Assembly: GCF_000147335.1 (NCBI RefSeq)
Contig: NC_014501.1
Span: forward strand, 1,054,001 to 1,118,000
DNA: 64,000 bases
Origin: Gloeothece verrucosa PCC 7822
GTDB taxonomy: Bacteria > Cyanobacteriota > Cyanobacteriia > Cyanobacteriales > Microcystaceae
Direction of reading: 5' to 3'
In this document: piece by piece, positions 8,077 to 18,029 of the stretch
How the letters are laid out: each line of letters starts with the position of its first letter
Numbering within the stretch: position 1 is the stretch's first letter
Position numbers and translations under genes: made by a program
The notes under the pieces: model-generated
Database searches by the model: none
Seen by the model: only the letters and a program-made list of their open reading frames with translations
Told to the model about the DNA's origin: nothing

Positions 8077-10605
8077 ATGTCTGTCCATCCTTCCTGGTAT
8101 TTACGTTTCCAGAAACTGCCTCTAGTCATCCTTGTGAGTCTGCTAGTATCAGGGATAATAGCCGGCTTGCGCCATGCAGGAGTATTTCAAGGCATTGAAC
8201 TATGGAACTACGATCAGCTAGTTAAACTCCGCAGTCAACCGGAACCTGACCCCCGAATAGTATTAGTGGCCATTGATGATAGCGCCCTCAAGAAGCTGAA
8301 CAGCGATAAAGTATCTGATCAAGTGCTAACCGAGGTGTTACAAAGCTTAGAAAAATACCAACCAAGAGTGATAGGGGTGGATATTATTCGAGATGTTCCC
8401 ATTGGAGAAGGACGACAAGCACTCATTGACTATCTTAATAGTGTCTATGAACCGCTAGCCGGAAAAATTAAACCCATCATTATGACTTGTCAATTACCCT
8501 CTCCAGAACAACCTCAAGGGATTGATCCACCACCGATTTTAGATCTTGATAGTTCAGTGGGTTTTGCTAACATCGAAGTAGATGCTGATCAAGTCATCCG
8601 TCGTGTGCCGATTTCTAGTGTACCTCTGGCTAATGCGCCTCAAAAAAGTCAGGACAAAAATCTGATTAACGACACCAGCAAAGCCGGTTGTTTAGTCCCA
8701 TTTTCCCTCGGTTTTCTAACCTCAATGAGGTATCTACAACAAGAAAACATCACCCTAAAACAAACACCAGAAGGTTTTTTTAAACTCGGTGAAATGGTCT
8801 TTAAACCCCCCACTCAAAGCGCAGCCGCCTATCGAAATCTAGACCCGAGTTTATATCAAATTATCCTGGATTATCGCTTATCTAATCCTGTTGAGACAAT
8901 TTCTTTGAGTAAAGTCCTCGATGGAGAGATTCAACCCGAACAAATTAGAGATAAAATCGTATTAATTGGCTATACTACCAAAGACGATGTGCATTTAACG
9001 CCTTATGGCATGATTCCAGGGGTTTTAATTCATGCTGAAGTGATCAATCAGGTTTTATCCAATGTATTAGACAAACGCTCACCGATTTGGTATTTTCCTG
9101 AACCCGTCGAATGGTTGTGGTTAGCCACCTGGGGACTAGCCGGCGGCGTGATCGCCTGGCAAATTCGTCCGCTTTGGCAGTTTTATCTGATCCAAGGGGG
9201 AGCCATCATGCTCTTGTTAGGGACAAATTTTATCCTTTTCACCCAACAGGGATGGGTTCCGCTCATTCCCTCTCTAGTCACCTTAATCACTTCTGCACTG
9301 GCGGTGAGAACCCTACCTCAACTCAAATTGGCATCCTTATCCGAAAAACCGCTAGACTATCCCTCCACTCCTGACTCAGCAAAATACCAACAAACTCCAG
9401 TAGAACCCTCCACACCGGCATATAACTATCCCCCCCCAACCCTAGTAGAACCCTCCACACCGGCATATAACTATCCCCCCCCAACCCTAGTAGAACCCTC
9501 CACACCGGCTTATGACTATTCCTCGCCAACCCTAGTAGAACCCTCTGTTCCCCAACCGCGTCCTTCAAGCAGCGATCATCCTTGGACTAATGCTCAATCA
9601 ACGCCTGAATCTGTCGCCGATAAAAAGCCTCTGATTCAACCCTCTCAACCCCCATCAACACCCACAGCACCTAGGCGAGAATTTGTTAGAGAAGATCCTT
9701 ATCTTGGACAACGACTCGGCGAAGGAGGACGCTATCGCATTGATAGGCACCTAGGAGGAGGAGGGATGGGACAAGTTTATCTCGCTTCTGATACCCGACT
9801 CGGCGATCGCCCCGTAGCCATCAAAGTTATGACTACCTATTCATCTTCAGATAACGATAATTTAATTCGACGTTTTCAAAGAGAAGCTGAATTTATGGCG
9901 GCTTTTAGCAGCATGAATATCGTTAAAATTAACGATTTTGGCCTAACCCCAGAAGCTTCACCCTTTAAGGGAGCGCCCTTTTATGTGATGGAATATTTAC
10001 AGGGAACAACCCTAACTCAACGTTTAGAAACAGTGGGAAAATTATCAATACAACAAGCTATTCCCATTATCCGGCAAATTTGCGCGGGACTCAAAGAAGC
10101 CCATCAAATGGGTATTGCTCACCGCGACCTTAAACCCGATAACATTTATTTAATCCCTCATACAGCCCTAGGAGAAATCGTCAAAATCCTCGATTTTGGT
10201 ATTGCTAAAATTGTACGGGATGACACTAATCCACAAATAACCCGTACTCTAACAGCGATGGGTGCTTTTATCGGAACCTACCGCTATGCCTCCCCTGAAC
10301 AATGTTTAGGAGATGCTAGAATAAATCATAAAACCGATATTTATAGTCTGGGGGTATTAATGTATGAAATGCTCAGTGGAACAAACCCCTATAACATCCA
10401 AGGTCATCAAAATACACAAGGTTATTGGATCAGTAGTCATATCAGCAAAAAACCACAACCTTTAAGAAGTCAGCCGGGCTGTGAAAATATCTCCCCAGAA
10501 ATAGAAGCGGTAGTGATGAAGTGTCTAGAAAAATCGGCTGAGGATCGCTTTGCCAATGTGGACGAATTAGAGAAAGCTCTACAACAAGCATCCGGAAGCT
10601 TTTAG
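8077..10605 (+). CDS. CHASE2-domain receptor Ser/Thr protein kinase
   Basis: This is a predicted membrane receptor kinase of 842 residues. An N-terminal membrane anchor (about residues 13-31) is followed by an extracytoplasmic CHASE2 sensor domain (about 40-335, starting YDQLVKLRS and including PRIVLVAIDD). Three closely spaced membrane helices follow (about 345-412), then a proline-rich linker with three 15-residue repeats (VEPSTPAYNYPPPTL), and a PknB-type kinase from about 550. Kinase motifs are intact: the glycine loop LGGGGMGQVYLA, VAIK lysine, HRDLKPDN catalytic loop near 683, DFG near 706 and ASPEQ. It reads toward the adjacent LysM-DUF928 gene 60 bases downstream, a likely functional partner. 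The ligand is unknown. Confidence 0.93.
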   Translation: MSVHPSWYLRFQKLPLVILVSLLVSGIIAGLRHAGVFQGIELWNYDQLVKLRSQPEPDPRIVLVAIDDSALKKLNSDKVSDQVLTEVLQSLEKYQPRVIGVDIIRDVPIGEGRQALIDYLNSVYEPLAGKIKPIIMTCQLPSPEQPQGIDPPPILDLDSSVGFANIEVDADQVIRRVPISSVPLANAPQKSQDKNLINDTSKAGCLVPFSLGFLTSMRYLQQENITLKQTPEGFFKLGEMVFKPPTQSAAAYRNLDPSLYQIILDYRLSNPVETISLSKVLDGEIQPEQIRDKIVLIGYTTKDDVHLTPYGMIPGVLIHAEVINQVLSNVLDKRSPIWYFPEPVEWLWLATWGLAGGVIAWQIRPLWQFYLIQGGAIMLLLGTNFILFTQQGWVPLIPSLVTLITSALAVRTLPQLKLASLSEKPLDYPSTPDSAKYQQTPVEPSTPAYNYPPPTLVEPSTPAYNYPPPTLVEPSTPAYDYSSPTLVEPSVPQPRPSSSDHPWTNAQSTPESVADKKPLIQPSQPPSTPTAPRREFVREDPYLGQRLGEGGRYRIDRHLGGGGMGQVYLASDTRLGDRPVAIKVMTTYSSSDNDNLIRRFQREAEFMAAFSSMNIVKINDFGLTPEASPFKGAPFYVMEYLQGTTLTQRLETVGKLSIQQAIPIIRQICAGLKEAHQMGIAHRDLKPDNIYLIPHTALGEIVKILDFGIAKIVRDDTNPQITRTLTAMGAFIGTYRYASPEQCLGDARINHKTDIYSLGVLMYEMLSGTNPYNIQGHQNTQGYWISSHISKKPQPLRSQPGCENISPEIEAVVMKCLEKSAEDRFANVDELEKALQQASGSF
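9400..9549 (+). repeat. 45 bp in-frame tandem repeat in the kinase linker
   Basis: Three 45 bp units start at 9400, 9445 and 9490, with a partial fourth at 9535. The first two are virtually identical, the third has a few substitutions. Each encodes 15 residues of the proline-rich juxtamembrane linker. Copy number is probably variable between strains. Confidence 0.9.
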
Positions 10606-10665
10606 GAATTAGTATTTTGCCAGGTGTAGTTTTATATATAACCTATAATTGCAAGGGGGATCAAA

Positions 10666-11652
10666 ATGATGAATAAAATATTTTTGGCTCTTGGAGTGTC
10701 CGCATTTGCTGTTAGTTTGTTACTAGAGAGCGTTGTTGATCCATCTTTTGCTTTTCAAACATTCCCCCCAACTTCAAATTATTCAGATAATTTTATTGCT
10801 CAAGCCGCCCGTACTTATAAAGTTAAATTAGGAGATACGCTTTTAGGGATTGCTTATAACAATGGTCTAACCCTGCAACAATTGCTCTCATTTAATCCGA
10901 GTTTACGCAATAATCCTGATTTAATCGGAGTCGGCCAAGTTATTAATTTGAGTCAACCGACATCGGGCACAAAACCCTCCAAAACGGCTCAAAAACCGCC
11001 CACAAGACAATCTGTACAAACGTTTAATCTTCCCACCATAAGACGCACAGGGAGTAGCCGCATGGGGGCGAGGCGAGGCGACCCTAAACAAGAATGTAGG
11101 AGTAATCCGAATGATAATTTAAGAGTTTTATTACCGGTTACGAATTTTGGTTATACCTTACAGGATCATCCGACTTTTTTCTGGTATATGCCGGAATTAA
11201 AAACTCAGGCCGAACGTCTTGAGTTAAAAGTACGTCCCGTCGAAGCAGATAGTTACCAAACTTATCAATTTATCAGTAATAATCAAAATGCGGGAGTGAT
11301 GAGCGTGACTCTGCCGCCTGAAATGGGAGCTTTTGAGGAAGGAAAAGAGTATCAATGGGAAATTAGAGTTTACTGTAGCCGTCAAATGTTCATTGCAGCT
11401 ACCGGCAATATTCAAAGACTATCTACCAATAATCCTCAATTAGCCAGTCAGCTAGAAAAGGCTTCAGTGGAAGACTATCCCGCCATCTTAGCCCAAGCTG
11501 GGGTGTGGTATGATGCAATGGCCACCTTGGCGGCTTTGCGAGCCGAAAATCCTACTGATACCAGTTTAAGGGCTGATTGGAGCAATCTTTTAAAGATGAT
11601 CGGCTTTGAAAATATTGCTAATGCCCCAATACTTGCCAGAGAGGAAAAGTAG
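10666..11652 (+). CDS. secreted LysM and DUF928 protein
   Basis: This 328-residue exported protein starts with a signal-peptide-like helix (about residues 1-30). A LysM peptidoglycan-binding module follows (about 49-96, with YKVKLGDTLLGIAYNNGLT and a VGQVINL ending). After a basic proline/threonine linker comes a DUF928 domain (about 140-320), recognisable by the GxxRGDPKQECR start, LRVLLPVTNFGYTL, HPTFFWYMP and the EYQWEIRVYC segment. DUF928 proteins are cyanobacterial extracytoplasmic proteins of unknown function. The position directly after the CHASE2 kinase and on the same strand suggests it is a periplasmic or cell-wall partner of the sensor (inference). Confidence 0.85.
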   Translation: MMNKIFLALGVSAFAVSLLLESVVDPSFAFQTFPPTSNYSDNFIAQAARTYKVKLGDTLLGIAYNNGLTLQQLLSFNPSLRNNPDLIGVGQVINLSQPTSGTKPSKTAQKPPTRQSVQTFNLPTIRRTGSSRMGARRGDPKQECRSNPNDNLRVLLPVTNFGYTLQDHPTFFWYMPELKTQAERLELKVRPVEADSYQTYQFISNNQNAGVMSVTLPPEMGAFEEGKEYQWEIRVYCSRQMFIAATGNIQRLSTNNPQLASQLEKASVEDYPAILAQAGVWYDAMATLAALRAENPTDTSLRADWSNLLKMIGFENIANAPILAREEK

Positions 11653-11683
11653 ATATTAAATCAGTGGCTTTTGTTAATGAGCC

Positions 11684-12406
11684 TTAACTATCTCCTTGGA
11701 TGACCTTGAAAAACCGCTTAAGAATTGTATTACTGTAGGGGGTATCTGTTATTTGCTCAATTAATTTGTCTGGGTCTTGTTGTTCTTTGATCAGGTTTTC
11801 GCGGTCAAAATTAATATATTCCCGAGAAATTTCTGGATCAAATTCTGGATGAAATTGAACTCCCCAAACGACTTCGCCAATTTTAAAAGCTTGGTAAGGA
11901 TCTTTCTCACTAGAGGCGAGTACAATGGCATGATCAGGAAGTTTTAAAACAGATTGTTGATGACAAATATGAGCTTTAATGGTGCTAGGAAGTCCTCTTA
12001 AAAGAGGGTCCTGAGCCGCCTTTTCATCTAAATCAATATCCACCGTTCCAAATTCGCACCCCTTGGGATTTTTCCCCACTTCTCCGCCTAAAGCATAAGC
12101 TAACAATTGATGTCCATAGCAAATGCCTAAAATCGGCAATTCTTGTCGGACGGCATCCACTAACCAGGCTGCTGTTTTTTCACTCCAATCATGATGGTCT
12201 GTCACCATTGAACTCGAGCCAGTAATCACCACTCCTGAGATTTCATCGAAGTTAGGTAAAGCAAATGTCTTGTAAACTTCAGCAATGATAGTTTCTTGGC
12301 GGCTAATGCCCATCTTTGAAATAATCCAGTCTTCAAAATCTCCTTTTTCAGCAGGAATAGAAGTTAAAGTTTTTCCTGTTTTGATAATTAAAATTGGTTT
12401 AGTCAT
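11684..12406 (-). CDS. class I glutamine amidotransferase (GMP synthase-like)
   Basis: This is a stand-alone class I glutaminase domain of 240 residues. The catalytic nucleophile lies in the GICYGHQLLA elbow near residue 93, and the His-Glu pair in GVQFHPEFD near residues 182-190. It resembles YfeJ/GuaA-like amidotransferases that act on small amines or on nucleotide-like substrates; the actual acceptor is unknown. The ATG at 12406 yields MTKPILIIKTG, the expected first strand; the longer frame from 12427 adds seven non-conserved residues. It is convergent with the DUF928 gene. No synthase partner is adjacent. Confidence 0.88.
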   Translation of the reverse strand: MTKPILIIKTGKTLTSIPAEKGDFEDWIISKMGISRQETIIAEVYKTFALPNFDEISGVVITGSSSMVTDHHDWSEKTAAWLVDAVRQELPILGICYGHQLLAYALGGEVGKNPKGCEFGTVDIDLDEKAAQDPLLRGLPSTIKAHICHQQSVLKLPDHAIVLASSEKDPYQAFKIGEVVWGVQFHPEFDPEISREYINFDRENLIKEQQDPDKLIEQITDTPYSNTILKRFFKVIQGDS

Positions 12407-12670
12407 GATCGCCCTTGAAAATTCCAAATGAACAAACCTATAAATAATAGGCTTTTAACTTGAGAAATGATCCCATTTAAATGCTTTTCAGCTTGTGTAG
12501 AGGTCTTGGACTCAGCTAAGTCCCTTTTGCCGGGTTTCACTCATTAGTAAAGGGTAAGAGTTTGAAACTTATCTGAAAAGAATTAAAAAAGAACCAAAGC
12601 ATAAATTTTTCGAGGAGACTGAAAGGACAGGGTGGACAAGCCACCCCTATATTCTAACTAACTTATCCAA

Positions 12671-14578
12671 CTAACTGACAACAGAAGGCTCTTTACTAGA
12701 AAAGAAGCTTTTGAGAACCTCTTGGGCAATTTGAGAACTGGTTAAACCGAGATCCGCAAAAGACTGATCCGGTTTAGCATGATCCACTAACTGATCCGGT
12801 ATGCCAAAGCGCTTAACCGGCACCAAAACATTATTATCTAATAATGCCTCAGCCACAGCAGAACCAAAACCTCCCATCAAACAGCCTTCTTCCAAGGTGA
12901 CTACTTTACCTGTTTGTTGTGCCAAAGGTAAAATTAACTCGGTATCCAAAGGCTTAACAAAACGAGCATTAACCACCGATGCCTCTATACCATGTTCGCT
13001 CAAAATTTCAGCCACTTGCATCGCCGTGTTAACCATCGTGCCATATCCGAGCAAAAGAAGATCATCCCCATTGCGGAGAATTTCGCCTTTACCAATGGGC
13101 AAACTCTCCCATCCTTCTTCCATTAGAGGAACACCCAAACCATTACCCCGAGGATAACGCATAGCGATAGGGCCATCAGTATAATTGATGCCGGTGACGA
13201 TCATCTGTTGTAACTCAGCCTCATCTTTGGGGGCCATAATGACGAGATTAGGGATACATCGCAAATAGGCGATATCATACATTCCCTGATGAGTGGGTCC
13301 ATCTGCGCCCACAATTCCCGCCCGGTCCATACAGAAGAAAACGGGAAGGTTTTGAATGCACACATCATGAATAATTTGGTCATAGGCCCGTTGCAGGAAG
13401 GTAGAATAAATCGCTACCACTGGGCGCATTCCTTCACAAGCTAAGCCGGCTGCAAGGGTAACAGCGTGTTGTTCAGCAATACCCACATCAATATACTGTT
13501 TGGGCAGTTTTTGCTGAAGTTTGTCTAAACCGGTGCCTGTGGCCATGGCGGCGGTAATACCAATAATTTTAGGATTATTTTGAGCCAGAGTGGTTAAAGT
13601 ATGGGCAAACACTTTAGAATAACCTGGCGGCTTAGGTTTACTCGAGGGAACCGGTTTACCCGTCGCTAGGTTAAAGGGACTTTGAGCATGATAGCCCACT
13701 TGGTCTTTTTCGGCCAGTTCGTAGCCTTTTCCTTTAGTGGTAGACACATGAACGAAGACCGGACCATGAACTTTATGCGCTTGTTTAAAGGTATCTATTA
13801 ATTCTCGTAGATTATGACCGTCTATCGGTCCAAAATATTTAAAGCCTAGTTCTTCAATAACCGCGCCCACCTTGGGAACAGCAAGGCGTTTCATCCCTTC
13901 TTTTAAACGATCCATTTCTGGGGTAACATCACCAAAGAAAGGAAGATGTTTAAATTGTTCTTCTAAATTATCAGAAAGGAATTGAACCGGATCACTGAGA
14001 CGAACTTTGTTCAAATAACGAGAAATTGCCCCTACATTGGGAGAAATAGACATTTCATTATCATTTAAAACCACCATTAAATTAGTGTGTGGTAAATGAC
14101 CGGCATGGTTGATCGCTTCTAGGGCCATGCCTCCGGTTAAAGCACCATCTCCAATGATAGCGACAACTTTGAAATCTTCTCCTTTTGCATCTCTGGCTAA
14201 AGCCATCCCTAGGGCAGCAGAAATACTTGTGGAAGCGTGTCCCGCCCCAAAGTGATCAAATTTGCTTTCACAGCGCTTGAGATAACCGGCAATACCATCT
14301 TTTTGTCGTAGGGTATGGAAGCGATTGTAGCGCCCTGTGAGCATTTTATGGGGATAGGCTTGGTGACCTACGTCCCAAATCACTTTATCTCTGTCTAAAT
14401 CTAGGGTTTGATAGAGGGCGATCGTCAGTTCCACCACCCCTAAACCTGGGCCCAAATGTCCCCCACTGGTAGCAACAGTTTGTAAATGCTTTTCTCGTAT
14501 TTGACGGGCAACGTCTTCTAATTGGCGAATCGATAAACCATGTAGTTGATTGGGATGAGTAATTTCACTTAGATGCAT
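12671..14578 (-). CDS. dxs: 1-deoxy-D-xylulose-5-phosphate synthase
   Basis: This thiamine-diphosphate enzyme condenses pyruvate and glyceraldehyde-3-phosphate, the first committed step of the MEP isoprenoid pathway feeding carotenoids, phytol and quinones. The start at 14578 ([16 protein letters not shown]) gives 635 residues, the family norm. The longer frame to 14617 is not conserved. Motifs include [16 protein letters not shown] near residue 38, the ThDP-binding [18 protein letters not shown] near residue 151, the pyrimidine-domain [12 protein letters not shown] and the transketolase C-terminal domain with [13 protein letters not shown]. It is monocistronic by appearance, with a long upstream spacer. 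Confidence 0.97.
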   Translation of the reverse strand: MHLSEITHPNQLHGLSIRQLEDVARQIREKHLQTVATSGGHLGPGLGVVELTIALYQTLDLDRDKVIWDVGHQAYPHKMLTGRYNRFHTLRQKDGIAGYLKRCESKFDHFGAGHASTSISAALGMALARDAKGEDFKVVAIIGDGALTGGMALEAINHAGHLPHTNLMVVLNDNEMSISPNVGAISRYLNKVRLSDPVQFLSDNLEEQFKHLPFFGDVTPEMDRLKEGMKRLAVPKVGAVIEELGFKYFGPIDGHNLRELIDTFKQAHKVHGPVFVHVSTTKGKGYELAEKDQVGYHAQSPFNLATGKPVPSSKPKPPGYSKVFAHTLTTLAQNNPKIIGITAAMATGTGLDKLQQKLPKQYIDVGIAEQHAVTLAAGLACEGMRPVVAIYSTFLQRAYDQIIHDVCIQNLPVFFCMDRAGIVGADGPTHQGMYDIAYLRCIPNLVIMAPKDEAELQQMIVTGINYTDGPIAMRYPRGNGLGVPLMEEGWESLPIGKGEILRNGDDLLLLGYGTMVNTAMQVAEILSEHGIEASVVNARFVKPLDTELILPLAQQTGKVVTLEEGCLMGGFGSAVAEALLDNNVLVPVKRFGIPDQLVDHAKPDQSFADLGLTSSQIAQEVLKSFFSSKEPSVVS

Positions 14579-15140
14579 ATTGTCATGTTCTCTCGTGCTT
14601 TGAAACCCTAATATCACACTTTAAAGGATTTCAACCCCTTAGTTGGAATAAAAAGAAAACTTGTTACATTATTGCCGAGATCGATCACCTTTTTCGCCGT
14701 GCCCACGACTTGTTGTTCGCCCTAGGTTTTGACTAAAATAAGTCATGTGTCAACCTTCTCAAGTCACAAGTAAAATAAAATTGGATTTTATAGACTGTAT
14801 GAATCGACTTTTTTACGCTTCCTGCTGGGACAATAGATAGATTTGAGCCGACTTATCAGTTCAATCCGCATTGAGTCGAAGTTTAAAGGGAATTTTTCAA
14901 GCCTTGTCTATGCTTGGATCTATTTCAGGGCTGAGTATTGATTGAGTAATAATTTGAAGCGGCTATTTTTGATTTGAGCGGCTACCCAATGGTTTTTTTG
15001 TCATTCGCTTTAGTTTTTGCTAAATTCCATTTCATTTTTCTAATAAATTCTTAATCTAACTTAAACAATTATCAGTGGCTAAGAAACCTTTAATAACTAT
15101 AATTATAATAATTTAACTAGACTTGTCAAAAAATAACTTT
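14579..15140. other. gene-free divergent spacer between dxs and aqpZ
   Basis: About 560 bases of AT-rich DNA lie between two divergently read genes and must carry both promoters. I found no RNA gene, no strong repeat and no convincing open frame in it. Confidence 0.5.
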
Positions 15141-15887
15141 ATGAAAAAGTACATTGCAGAGTTCATTGGGACTTTCTGGTTAGTTCTTGGTGGCTGTGGT
15201 AGTGCTGTCCTGGCTGCGGCTATTCCTGATGGCAATAACAATCAACTTGGGCTAGGTTTTTTAGGAGTTGCTTTTGCGTTTGGTTTAACCGTGTTGACGA
15301 TGGCTTTTGCCGTTGGACATATTTCGGGTGGCCACTTTAATCCTGCGGTTTCCTTTGGTTTGTGGGCAGGTAAGCGTTTTCAAGGTTCTCAACTCCTACC
15401 TTATATAATTGCTCAGGTTTTAGGGGCAATTGGGGCAGGTTTGATCATTTATCTAATTGCCAGTGGAAAGACAGGTTTTGCGCTTTCTGGCTCTAATCCT
15501 CTGGCAACTAATGGCTATGGCGAGCATTCTCCAGGCGGCTACAATTTATTTGCTTGCCTAATTACTGAAGTGATCATGAGTTTTATGTTCTTAATGATCA
15601 TTTTAGGGTCAACGGACCGCAGAGCGCCTGTGGGTTTTGCGCCTATTGCCATCGGGTTAGGATTAACGTTAATTCACTTAATTAGTATTCCGGTTACCAA
15701 TACCTCTGTAAACCCTGCTCGGAGTAGCGGCGTGGCTTTATTTGCAGGCACAGAACATATTGCTCAACTGTGGCTATTTTGGGTTGCCCCGATAGTAGGC
15801 GCTTTATTAGCAGGATGGTTGTATGAGGCGGTGTTTGCTGAACCAAAAGAGATAACCACACAACAAGAATTAGAACGCATTTCTTAA
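15141..15887 (+). CDS. aqpZ: aquaporin Z
   Basis: This is a six-helix MIP-family water channel of the inner membrane. The start at 15141 gives [20 protein letters not shown], the classic AqpZ N-terminus; six preceding codons from a TTG are not conserved. Both pore half-helices carry intact NPA motifs (HFNPAVSFG near residue 67 and SVNPARSSG near residue 191). The second is preceded by the AqpZ-like stretch [11 protein letters not shown], containing the threonine of the selectivity filter region, and the filter arginine follows NPA. The 248-residue length is near the usual 230-250. It is expressed alone and convergent with the P450 gene. Confidence 0.96.
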   Translation: MKKYIAEFIGTFWLVLGGCGSAVLAAAIPDGNNNQLGLGFLGVAFAFGLTVLTMAFAVGHISGGHFNPAVSFGLWAGKRFQGSQLLPYIIAQVLGAIGAGLIIYLIASGKTGFALSGSNPLATNGYGEHSPGGYNLFACLITEVIMSFMFLMIILGSTDRRAPVGFAPIAIGLGLTLIHLISIPVTNTSVNPARSSGVALFAGTEHIAQLWLFWVAPIVGALLAGWLYEAVFAEPKEITTQQELERIS

Positions 15888-15959
15888 GCTTTAGATGAGG
15901 AGTTGGGCTTAGTGGGGAACACGAGCTTTGCACCCCAGTGAAGTCCAACTCTAAAGAAA

Positions 15960-17372
15960 TTAGGCTGTTGCTCGGGAATGAATGGGAATTTGATAATTAC
16001 TTTTGAGCCTTTTCAGAGGAAACTGAACAAAAGAAGCGGCTTGTGTGACTTCCCAATTTAATAATTGCAGTAGATAACAAGCAAAGACTTTAGTAATCAG
16101 CATTGCCAACTGTGCCCCTAAACAGGCGTGTACACCACCGCCAAAGGCAATAAACTCATACATCTTTCCTTCATTACGAGGAGATAGAAAACGTTCTGGA
16201 TCAAAAACGTCCGGTTGCTTAAAATGTTCTGGTAGGATATGGGCAATTCTCTGTTCAGCTATTAAGACCCAACCTTTTTGATAAAGAACTCCGTCAAGGA
16301 CAACTGATTTTGTCAATCTTCGGTTAACTGTGGAAGAGGGAGATAACGTTCTTAGGGTTTCTTTGATAGTTGCCTCTAAAAAAACCATTGCTTTTAACTG
16401 TTGAGAGGTGATCATTTTATCTGAGGTTTGTTCCCCCATAACCTCTATTTGTTCTTGAACAAGCCGCTTTTTAACTTCGGGGTGTCGTCCGATTTGATAG
16501 ATTAAAGAAGATACCAAACCGCAAATTTCATAATGGGAGGCCCATAATTGCAAAAGACACTGGTTTTTAATGAAGATATCCTGAAAAACTCCTGTAGGAT
16601 TTTCCTCTTGGCCAGCTAACATCATGGAGAGAAAATCTGCCTGAGAGTTAATCACTTCTCCTTGAGCGCGTCGCTGCTGTATGACTGACCCCATAAAGTC
16701 TAATAACTTTTCTCTGGCTTGATATCCTCTACCATAAACCGTTAGAGGAGATTTCCATTTTACTAAGCCATAAAAACCGTCAAAAAAAGTTTTATATAAA
16801 GCTTTTAGTTCAGTTTTAGAAGAGATAGGCAGTCCTTTCAAACTATCTTTTTGATTTAAATCAACTCCTAGTAATAAAGGAACTAGCACATCAAAACAAA
16901 TCTTTTCTACGGCTGGAAAAACGCTCAATAAATCCGTAGTTTTCCAGGATTGAATTCCCTCTAAAACAACCTGATTAATCAGAGGAAGATAACCCTCTAA
17001 CATTTTTCCTGTAAACGCTGGACTTAAAGCGCTCTTACGGGAGCGATGTAAATCAGTCCGTTGGAAAAGACTATATTGCCCAAACATATCCATAGTGGTT
17101 GGGGGTAAGGCAATTTCTGTGTAGTGCTGATCTCCATTAAAGGCCATTTGATTGACTTTAGCAGAACCCACAAAAACTGTTGTTTCACCAAAAACACCGG
17201 TTTTAAAAATCGGGCCATATTTAGCTAGATTTTGGCGGCAGAATTGATCGGGATCGGCTATATAGCTAAAGGTATCAAACCATTGAGGTTGTCTAGGAGG
17301 GAGAGTTGTTTCTGATGGTGGGGTTTGCCCTTCTTCTAAAAGCAAAAAGTTATTAAGAAGTTGATTAGTCAT
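15960..17372 (-). CDS. cytochrome P450, CYP120-like, atypical I-helix
   Basis: This is a 470-residue soluble P450 without a membrane anchor. It resembles cyanobacterial CYP120 (the Synechocystis retinoid hydroxylase) in YGPIFKT near residue 50 and LHRSRKSALSPAF near residue 107. The K-helix ExxR (KETLR), PERF motif and heme-thiolate loop FGGGVHACLGAQLA near residue 410 are intact. The I-helix oxygen-activation segment, normally GHETTTS, reads SHYEICG here: the acidic residue is kept but the conserved threonine is isoleucine. Some P450s without this threonine use peroxide or perform isomerisations (family knowledge), so monooxygenase activity should not be assumed. It is the last gene of a minus-strand run behind the TPR gene. 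Confidence 0.92.
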   Translation of the reverse strand: MTNQLLNNFLLLEEGQTPPSETTLPPRQPQWFDTFSYIADPDQFCRQNLAKYGPIFKTGVFGETTVFVGSAKVNQMAFNGDQHYTEIALPPTTMDMFGQYSLFQRTDLHRSRKSALSPAFTGKMLEGYLPLINQVVLEGIQSWKTTDLLSVFPAVEKICFDVLVPLLLGVDLNQKDSLKGLPISSKTELKALYKTFFDGFYGLVKWKSPLTVYGRGYQAREKLLDFMGSVIQQRRAQGEVINSQADFLSMMLAGQEENPTGVFQDIFIKNQCLLQLWASHYEICGLVSSLIYQIGRHPEVKKRLVQEQIEVMGEQTSDKMITSQQLKAMVFLEATIKETLRTLSPSSTVNRRLTKSVVLDGVLYQKGWVLIAEQRIAHILPEHFKQPDVFDPERFLSPRNEGKMYEFIAFGGGVHACLGAQLAMLITKVFACYLLQLLNWEVTQAASFVQFPLKRLKSNYQIPIHSRATA

Positions 17373-17426
17373 GAATTTACTAGATAATCTCAGATAGTCA
17401 GCCGTAACTTTACTATAGCAATCCGG

Positions 17427-17963
17427 CTAGATTTTGCCATTCTGTAAATTTTTAATCATTTCTAATGCTTCTTGATAAGACTGGGTATCTCCTTGCTTTA
17501 AAGAAAGATCAGCGCCTTGTTGAAAGTCATTGATAGCACTCGGTATATCTTTTAACTTTTGATGTACATAACCCCGATTATAATAAGCTACAGCTAAATC
17601 CGGATTGAGACGAATGGCTTGATTATAATCTGCTAAGGCTTGTTGGTAATTTAAGAGCCAATAATAAGCCGTGCCTCGATAATTATAACTAAGCGCATTA
17701 TTCGGGTCTAAATTCAGAGCTTCGTTATAATCTTCTAGGGCTTTTTGATAATCTTCGTTGTAAGCATAAATGGCTCCTCTTTTTTGAAAAGCCTCAGCAT
17801 CATTAGGGTTATTATTGATTCGTTCGTTAAGCATTTCTATCTCACTAGAACTCCCTTGAGCAATTAACTTATTTTCAGTCATTGCTCCGGCAGATTTTTC
17901 TGCTAAAACCGGAAAAAAACTGAAGCCAATCAACAAATAAATTAAAGTTAGTTTAGCTTTCAT
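17427..17963 (-). CDS. exported TPR-repeat protein
   Basis: This 178-residue protein has a signal peptide (about residues 1-21, cleavage near VLAEKSAGA). Three to four tetratricopeptide repeats then cover about residues 40-155. The repeats have the usual A..Y..RG and LDPNNALSYNYRGTAYYWL patterns spaced by 34 residues. It is probably a periplasmic or lipid-tethered scaffold. It lies 54 bases upstream of the P450 gene and 66 bases downstream of the DUF2330 gene on the same strand, so it is likely part of the same transcription unit. No specific partner can be named. Confidence 0.8.
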   Translation of the reverse strand: MKAKLTLIYLLIGFSFFPVLAEKSAGAMTENKLIAQGSSSEIEMLNERINNNPNDAEAFQKRGAIYAYNEDYQKALEDYNEALNLDPNNALSYNYRGTAYYWLLNYQQALADYNQAIRLNPDLAVAYYNRGYVHQKLKDIPSAINDFQQGADLSLKQGDTQSYQEALEMIKNLQNGKI

Positions 17964-18029
17964 AAAAGCCGATGGTTCAAACTCTTGTTAAAATTTAGGT
18001 TTGTCGGATGCGTTAGTAACGCGGGAATT

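Noticed and set aside
12801..13383. Frames overlapping dxs
   Set aside because: They lie in shadow frames of a fully recognisable Dxs protein.
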